Shown one piece after another: positions 30,435 through 35,575 of a DNA stretch of 35,575 bases; position 1 is the stretch's first letter; each line of letters starts with the position of its first letter. Made by a program: the position numbers and the translations under genes. Origin of the DNA: Chloroflexota bacterium. Lineage in GTDB: Bacteria > Chloroflexota > Dehalococcoidia > SpSt-223. Location of the stretch: the NCBI GenBank assembly GCA_023512725.1, contig JAILZB010000011.1, positions 1 through 35,575 of the forward strand. Direction: 5' to 3'. Below the pieces are notes generated by a model, which saw only the letters and a program-made list of their open reading frames with translations, ran no database searches and was not told where the DNA came from.

Positions 30435-33251
30435 GTGGTTCAGCCGCCTATGCCGCGACGGTCGTCTCTTCGCTTCCATGCCCCTCGCCGGGCTAGCCGG
30501 CATTCGTGGCCGCTTGGCCCGAACCAGCTCTACCGGCACCTCTTCAAGACTGCCCCCTCAGCCAAGCTGGTCGTCGACGCAGTAAGCGGCCAGATCCTGG
30601 ATGCCAATCCGGCCGCCGCGCGCTTCTACCACCAGTCGATGGCTCGCCTTCGGCAGCGTCGCCTGGCGGACCTCGAGATGCCAACCATCGGCCGGCGCCT
30701 CCCCGCGGTTGCCGCTGACGGTCGCCACCGGGCGTACTTCGCCCAGCACCGTACCGGCAGTGGCGAGGTCCATGAGGTCCTGGTCTACGTGAGCGAACTG
30801 AAAGTTGCCGGGCGACCGCTGGAATACCTAGTGGTCAAGGACGTTGCCGAGAGCGAGATCGGGGCAGAAGCCTTTCTAACGAGCCACCGCCAGTTCCGCG
30901 CTATCATCGAGCAGACCTCTGACCTGGTTCTGCTCCTCGACCGCGCGGGCATCGTCCAGTACGCCAGCCCCTCGGCTCAGCGGCTCCTGGGCTTCCCCCC
31001 AGAGCAGCTTGCCGGCCACCCCTGGCCCACCCTGGTTGTCGAGCGGGACCGTACGCTCGCCGTGGACCTCATGCAGCAGGGGCTTCAACAGCCTACCAGC
31101 GGGGAGGTGCGCGTGCAGGGGGCCGATGGCAGGCTGCTCATCTTCTCGGTAGCGGTCAGCCCGCTGGCGGCACATGGCCTGGAGCATGTAGCCGTCCTCA
31201 GCGCCCGCGACGTGACGGCCTGGCGACAGCGGGAGCAGGCCGAGGCCAGCGAGCGCGAGGCGCTGGAAACGGTGCTTTCCGGCCAACCGCTCGCCGCGGT
31301 ACTCACCGCACTCTGCCAGCTCGTTGAGCGTGCGGTCGAAGGCGGGCGCTGCGCCATTCTGGAAGTCGCTGGCGCCCCTCCGGCTGCCTGTCTCCTGGCG
31401 GCACCGCACCTTACCCTCGCTCCCCCCACGCTCCCTCCCACCGGCCTTCCGCCCGGGGCGTGGATCATCTCCTGCGACCTAGCGACCGACCCGCTCTGGG
31501 CCGCTCAGGGGGAGCAGCTCGCTTCGGCTAGCCTGAAGGCCAGCTGGTTGCTTACACTGATCGACCGCTCGTCCGGCGAAGCCGTGGGGCTGCTCGCGGT
31601 GTTCCACCCCGAGCCCCGCGGGCCGCTCCCCCGCGAGCGGCTCCTCCTCGAGTTCATCGGCCAGCTCGCCGGGGTGGCGATCCAGCGAGAGGCTACTCTC
31701 CGCCAGATCCGGGAGAGTGAGGAGCGTCACCGATTGATCCTCGACCACACGCCAACCGGTATCGTCGCCGTCGACCTCGACTGGCGGATTGTGGCGGTCA
31801 ACCGGGCGATCTGCGAGCTGCTCGGCTACTCCGCCGAGGAGCTGCTGGGCATGACGATAGACCAGATCTCGGCGCCGGAAGATATGCCCCTCAACCGGCT
31901 GCTGGCCGAGCGTCTCCTCCGCGGTGAGATCGCAGTGGCGGAGATGGAGAAGGAGTATCTGCGCAAGGATGGCCAGCGGGTCCGGGGCAAGCTCCGTTCG
32001 GTAGTGCTGCGCGACCGCGAGGGACGGCCCGTCCAGCGCATCGGCGTGGTGGAGGATGTGACTGAGCGGCGGCGGATCGAAGCGGAGCAGCGCGCGCTCG
32101 AGCGGAAACTGCTCGAGACCCAGAAGATGGAGAGCCTCGGCCTGCTTGCCGGGGGGATCGCGCACGACTTCAACAATCTGCTGGTCGCGGTGCTCGGGAA
32201 CGTGGACCTGGCCCTGCTCCAGCTGGAGGAGCACTCGCCCGCCTACCAGACGGTGCTCCAGCTCAAGACCGCCGCCGAACGTGCCGCCGACCTGACCCGA
32301 CAGCTGCTGGCCTACTCCGGCCGTGGGCGTTTCGAGCTCCAGCCGGTGGAATTGGGGGCGCTGGTCGAGGAGATGGCCGGCCTGCTGAAAGCCTCGCTTC
32401 CCCGGATGGTCACCCTCGAGCTGCAACGGGAAGGGGAGGCCCTGGCACACGGTGACCCCACCCAGCTCCGCCAGGTTGTGCTCAATCTTATCGTCAACGC
32501 GGCCGAAGCGATTGGGGAAGCGCCCGGCCAGGTGAGCGTGCGGACCGGCCTCGGCTGGCCCTCGCCGGCTGACCGTGCTAATCTGGTCGGTGAACGTCCG
32601 CAGGGTAGTGGCCCCTACGCCTTCCTCGAAGTGCGCGATACCGGCATCGGGATGGACGAGGCAACCCGCGCCCGGATCTTCGACCCCTTCTTCACTACCA
32701 AGTTTACCGGTCGCGGGCTGGGCCTAGCTGCCGTCCTCGGGATTGTGCGTAGCCACGGTGGCTTCCTCGCGGTCGAAAGCGCACCCGCCCGCGGTGCCAC
32801 CTTCCGGATCTGGCTCCCGCGGGCCCAGCGCCCAGCGCCCGTGCCGGCACCCGAGACGAGCGAGCGGAGCCTAAGCTCCCGGCGTGGGATAGCGCTCGTC
32901 ATCGATGATGAGCCCTCGGTTCGGGAAGTCGCCGCCCGGATGCTTGAGCACCTTGGCTTTCGGGTGCTGACTGCAGCCGACGGCGAGAGCGGGCTTACGC
33001 TGTTCGCCCAGCACCACCCGGAAATCGAGCTCGTTCTGCTCGACCTAACGATGCCGGGGATGGACGGCACCCAGGCCTGTCAGCGCCTGCTCGCCCTCCA
33101 GCCGCGGGCACGGGTAATCCTGATGAGCGGCTATAGCGACCTGGATGCCGCCCTGCGGCCCGGCAGCGATGGCGCCGCCGGGTTCCTCGCCAAGCCCTTC
33201 ACGCTGGCCCAGCTGCGTCAGCTGGTGGCCAGGGCGCTTGACCACCCCTGA
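30435..33251 (+). CDS. Hybrid histidine kinase: PAS-PAS-GAF-PAS-HisKA-HATPase-REC
   Basis: About 938 residues and no membrane span, so a cytosolic sensor. PAS-like domains lie at about 33-140, 150-270 ('FRAIIEQTSDLVLLLDRAG') and 435-560 ('HRLILDHTPTGIVAVDLDW'). A GAF-like region spans about 285-420. The HisKA H-box GGIAHDFNN has H577. The ATPase has N-box NLIVNAAEA, G1 DTGIGM, F-box FDPFFTTK and G2 GRGLGLAAV. A receiver with D870 in VLLDLTMP and lysine in LAKPF ends the protein. Start GTG 30435 or ATG 30450. The isolated receiver at 195-566 is a possible but distant partner. It converges on the ABC gene with 8 nt between stops. Confidence 0.93.
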   Translation: MVQPPMPRRSSLRFHAPRRASRHSWPLGPNQLYRHLFKTAPSAKLVVDAVSGQILDANPAAARFYHQSMARLRQRRLADLEMPTIGRRLPAVAADGRHRAYFAQHRTGSGEVHEVLVYVSELKVAGRPLEYLVVKDVAESEIGAEAFLTSHRQFRAIIEQTSDLVLLLDRAGIVQYASPSAQRLLGFPPEQLAGHPWPTLVVERDRTLAVDLMQQGLQQPTSGEVRVQGADGRLLIFSVAVSPLAAHGLEHVAVLSARDVTAWRQREQAEASEREALETVLSGQPLAAVLTALCQLVERAVEGGRCAILEVAGAPPAACLLAAPHLTLAPPTLPPTGLPPGAWIISCDLATDPLWAAQGEQLASASLKASWLLTLIDRSSGEAVGLLAVFHPEPRGPLPRERLLLEFIGQLAGVAIQREATLRQIRESEERHRLILDHTPTGIVAVDLDWRIVAVNRAICELLGYSAEELLGMTIDQISAPEDMPLNRLLAERLLRGEIAVAEMEKEYLRKDGQRVRGKLRSVVLRDREGRPVQRIGVVEDVTERRRIEAEQRALERKLLETQKMESLGLLAGGIAHDFNNLLVAVLGNVDLALLQLEEHSPAYQTVLQLKTAAERAADLTRQLLAYSGRGRFELQPVELGALVEEMAGLLKASLPRMVTLELQREGEALAHGDPTQLRQVVLNLIVNAAEAIGEAPGQVSVRTGLGWPSPADRANLVGERPQGSGPYAFLEVRDTGIGMDEATRARIFDPFFTTKFTGRGLGLAAVLGIVRSHGGFLAVESAPARGATFRIWLPRAQRPAPVPAPETSERSLSSRRGIALVIDDEPSVREVAARMLEHLGFRVLTAADGESGLTLFAQHHPEIELVLLDLTMPGMDGTQACQRLLALQPRARVILMSGYSDLDAALRPGSDGAAGFLAKPFTLAQLRQLVARALDHP

Positions 33252-33259
33252 CCCTCACT

Positions 33260-35092
33260 TCAGGCGACTGCGGCGTAGGTCAGGGTGTAGAGGCGATGGT
33301 AGAGCCCGCCGCGCCGGAGCAGTTCCTCGTGGCGGCCAGTCTCGACGACCCGGCCCTGGTCGAGCACCACCACCAGGTCGGCATTTTTGACCGTCGAGAG
33401 GCGATGGGCGATCACCAGAGCGGTGCGGCCACGCAGCAGCTGGACGAGCCCCTGCTGGATGATGGCTTCGGTGGCGGTATCGATCGTGGCAGTCGCCTCA
33501 TCCAGGACGAGGATGCGCGGGTCGGCCAGGAGGGCACGCACGAAGGAGATCAGCTGCTTCTGGCCGGCTGAGAGCAAGCTGCCCCGCTCGCGGACGTCGG
33601 TCTCGTAGCCCTGGGGCAGGCGCAGGATCAGCTCGTGGACACCGAGCGCCCGCGCGGCCACCTCGATGTCCGCGTCGCTCGCCTCCGGCCGACCGAAGCG
33701 GAGGTTGTCGCGGACGGTGCCGGAGAAGAGGAAGGGGTCCTGCGGCACCCAGCCGATCTGAGCACGCAAGGTGGGAAGGTCGAACTCGCGCACGTCGATG
33801 CCATCAATCCGGATGCTGCCGCTCGTCACGTCGTAGAAGCGTGCAACCAGGTTGACCAGCGTGCTCTTCCCTGCTCCCGTCTGCCCGACGAGGGCGACAG
33901 TCTGGCCCGGCGCGATCCGCAAGGAGACGCCCCGCAGCACCGCCACCCCCGGCACGTACTCGAAGTGGACATCCTCGAACACGATCTCACCGCGGAGGGG
34001 GGCCACCCGCTTCGGCTGGGGCGGATTGAGGATCGTCACCGGGGTATCGAGCACTTCAAAGATGCGCTCCCCCGAGGCCATCGCCTGCTGCATCATGGTC
34101 ACCCGGAGCGTCAGGTCGCGGATCGGCTCGAAAAAGCGGTTGACGTAGAGGGCAAAGGCAACCAGCGCTCCAGCAGTCAGCTCGTGGGCGAGCACCAGCG
34201 CCCCACCGTAGGCGATCACGACCGCCAGCGCGAGCGCGCTGATCAGTTCCACCACGGGCTGGGCCAGGGCGGCCAGGCGGGTTGCCTGCAGGTTGGCGAC
34301 CAGATGCCGTTCGTTCAACTGGTCGAAGCGGCGGAGGTTAGCATCCTCCCGCGAGAGGCTCTGGATCACCCGCACGCCCGAGATGTTCTCCTGCAGCCCG
34401 GCATTGACCGCCGAGATCGTGGCCCGCACCGTGCGATAGGCCGTCCGGGCGCGCGCTTGCCAGACCCACATCACTGCCGCCAGCACCGGCACCAGCAGAA
34501 AGCTTGCTGCCGTTAGCTTGGCACTCATCGTGAGCATCACGATGACGATCCCCAGGAGGGTGAGCAGGTCGGAGAGGAGCTGAAGGAAGCCGCTTGTCAG
34601 CAGTTCCTGGAGGGTGCCGACATCGTTCATCACCCGGCTCATCAGGCGGCCCACTTCGTTGCGGTCGTAGAAGGCCTGCTGGAGGGCGAGCAACTTCTCG
34701 AACATCTGGCTGCGCAAGGTGACCAGCACGCTCTGGGCTGCAACGGTCATGGTGGTGGTCTGCAGGAAGCTCCCTGCCCAGTTGAGTACGCTGACCGCGA
34801 GATAGGCGAGCCCGACCAGGGCCACGCCGTTGAGGTCACCCTGGGCAAGCGGCCCATCGATGGCAAGCTTGACGAGATACGGCATCGCCAGGTTGGTCAG
34901 GGCGACGACGGTCATCATGAGCAGGCCGATTGCCAGGCGCTGCCAGTGGGGCCGCAGGTAGCCGGCGAGCCGGTTCACCACCCGGGCGTTATAGACCGCC
35001 CCGATCTCGTCATCGTCGGCCGCGCTCCGCAGCCCTCCCCGCCAGCCAGCGCCGCCCCGCCAGCCACCACCCTGCCAGCCGCCGGCCATCAT
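33260..35092 (-). CDS. ABC exporter subunit (TMD-NBD), consensus-site half of a heterodimer
   Basis: 610 residues. The N-terminal ~20 residues are a Gly/Trp/Arg-rich head (MMAGGWQGGGWRGG), followed by six membrane spans (about 50-330) and the nucleotide-binding domain. Walker A is GQTGAGKST with K409, the Q-loop QDPFLF, the signature LLSAGQ (canonical LSGGQ with one Gly to Ala), Walker B LVLDEAT with the catalytic Glu present, and H-loop AHRLST. These half-transporters export lipids or drugs. ATG 35092 or ATG 35089; it overlaps the stop of the upstream ABC half by 4 nt, so the two pair as a heterodimer. Confidence 0.93.
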   Translation of the reverse strand: MMAGGWQGGGWRGGAGWRGGLRSAADDDEIGAVYNARVVNRLAGYLRPHWQRLAIGLLMMTVVALTNLAMPYLVKLAIDGPLAQGDLNGVALVGLAYLAVSVLNWAGSFLQTTTMTVAAQSVLVTLRSQMFEKLLALQQAFYDRNEVGRLMSRVMNDVGTLQELLTSGFLQLLSDLLTLLGIVIVMLTMSAKLTAASFLLVPVLAAVMWVWQARARTAYRTVRATISAVNAGLQENISGVRVIQSLSREDANLRRFDQLNERHLVANLQATRLAALAQPVVELISALALAVVIAYGGALVLAHELTAGALVAFALYVNRFFEPIRDLTLRVTMMQQAMASGERIFEVLDTPVTILNPPQPKRVAPLRGEIVFEDVHFEYVPGVAVLRGVSLRIAPGQTVALVGQTGAGKSTLVNLVARFYDVTSGSIRIDGIDVREFDLPTLRAQIGWVPQDPFLFSGTVRDNLRFGRPEASDADIEVAARALGVHELILRLPQGYETDVRERGSLLSAGQKQLISFVRALLADPRILVLDEATATIDTATEAIIQQGLVQLLRGRTALVIAHRLSTVKNADLVVVLDQGRVVETGRHEELLRRGGLYHRLYTLTYAAVA

Positions 35093-35466
35093 CGCGTCTG
35101 CTCCCGACCCGGCTCGACCGCGACCGGAGGGCCGTTCCGTGCTGTTCGCGTGGCCGCCCTGAGTTCCTCCTGATCGCGCAGCTGGAGGTCGTAGATCCGG
35201 CGGTAGAGCCCGGAACGACGGAGCAGCTCCTCGTGAGTGCCCCGCTCGACGATCCGCCCGCCTTCCAGCACGAGGATCTGGTCGGCATGCTGAACGGTGC
35301 GCAGGCGGTGGGCAATGACGAACGTCGTCCGGCCAACCATCAATTGCTGGAGGGCGTGCTGGATCTGATGCTCGGTGGCGCTATCGACCGAAGAGGTCGA
35401 GTCGTCGAGGATGAGGATACGCGGGTCGAGGAGCAGCGTGCGCGCAATCGCCAGACGCTGCTTCTG
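35089..35466 (-). CDS. ABC exporter subunit, C-terminal part only, degenerate-site half
   Basis: The frame reads cleanly from QKQRLAIARTLLLDP (just after the signature motif), through LILDDSTSSVD, FVIAHRL and HADQILVLEGGRIVERGTHEELL, to the end. The Walker B position after LILD is Asp instead of the catalytic Glu, as in the degenerate site of heterodimeric exporters such as TM287/288. The 5' part is missing because sequence quality fails just where the signature LSGGQ should be read. It overlaps the next ABC half by 4 nt. Confidence 0.9.
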   Translation of the reverse strand, partial: QKQRLAIARTLLLDPRILILDDSTSSVDSATEHQIQHALQQLMVGRTTFVIAHRLRTVQHADQILVLEGGRIVERGTHEELLRRSGLYRRIYDLQLRDQEELRAATRTARNGPPVAVEPGREQTR

Positions 35467-35575
35467 GCGCGGCGGGGGGGGGGGGGGGGGGGGGCGGGGG
35501 GGGGGGGGGGTGGCCTGGGGGGCGGGGAGGGGGCGGGGCGCGGCGGCCGGCGGCGGGGGGGGGGGGTCGGGGTGG
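35467..35575. other. Unreliable G-rich contig end
   Basis: From about 35467 the plus strand turns into long G runs with scattered C and T, and the ABC reading frame collapses in mid-motif (a Gly codon is expected before QKQR and Arg is read). This looks like a sequencing or assembly artefact, not biology. Confidence 0.85.

Overview
The window is a high-GC (by eye about two thirds G+C), gene-dense bacterial chromosome segment. There is no plasmid, phage or transposase signature. Many genes start with GTG or TTG and many neighbours overlap by 4 nt (ATGA/GTGA). The gene content (a short IF-2, a NusA with a long acidic tail, B12-type radical SAM paralogs, Thr-Pro stalk proteins, large membrane glycosyltransferases with surface domains) would fit a thermophilic or soil Chloroflexota member such as Thermomicrobia. 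That placement is inference from overall feel, not from a marker alignment.

Layout. 1-2265 (+): the end of a DUF192 protein, a stand-alone receiver protein and a polytopic glycosyltransferase. 2266-3680: a gene-poor stretch holding one odd surface-protein fragment (cadherin-like/CSPG repeat plus Thr-Pro stalk) and a structured leader. 3681-9998 (+): a compact five-gene cluster of three B12-binding-type radical SAM proteins, a family 2 glycosyltransferase and a flippase-like (LPG_synthase_TM) membrane protein. 14760-9995 (-): an MFS exporter, a beta-propeller lipoprotein and a GH39/GH5-like secreted hydrolase. 14848-15681 (+): a NadD-like nucleotidyltransferase, probably on a leaderless mRNA. 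22770-15588 (-): nusA-ylxR-infB-rbfA-truB-ribF followed by an EamA transporter. 23082-23359 (+): two tiny overlapping desulforedoxin-like genes. 24029-23406 (-): a Cys-cluster/TM/SH3 protein behind a structured intergenic region. 29437-24371 (-): a large surface glycosyltransferase, a small membrane protein, a MidA-type methyltransferase, a 76-residue unknown and RNase PH. 29542-33251 (+): a secreted cupin-like protein and a hybrid histidine kinase. 35466-33260 (-): a heterodimeric ABC exporter whose first subunit runs into unreliable G-rich sequence at the window end.

How the parts work together. The radical SAM/GT2/flippase cluster reads as one pathway: modify a hydrophobic or carrier-linked substrate by radical chemistry, glycosylate it and move it across the membrane. 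Substrate and product are unknown. The nusA operon is the standard translation/transcription-factor operon. It has a strong sigma70-type promoter followed within about 50 nt by an intrinsic-terminator-like hairpin, which suggests attenuation, possibly by NusA itself. The most interesting non-coding object is a candidate four-helix RNA on the minus strand at 24243-24307, starting about where a good promoter would initiate. All assignments rest on reading motifs; no database search was run.
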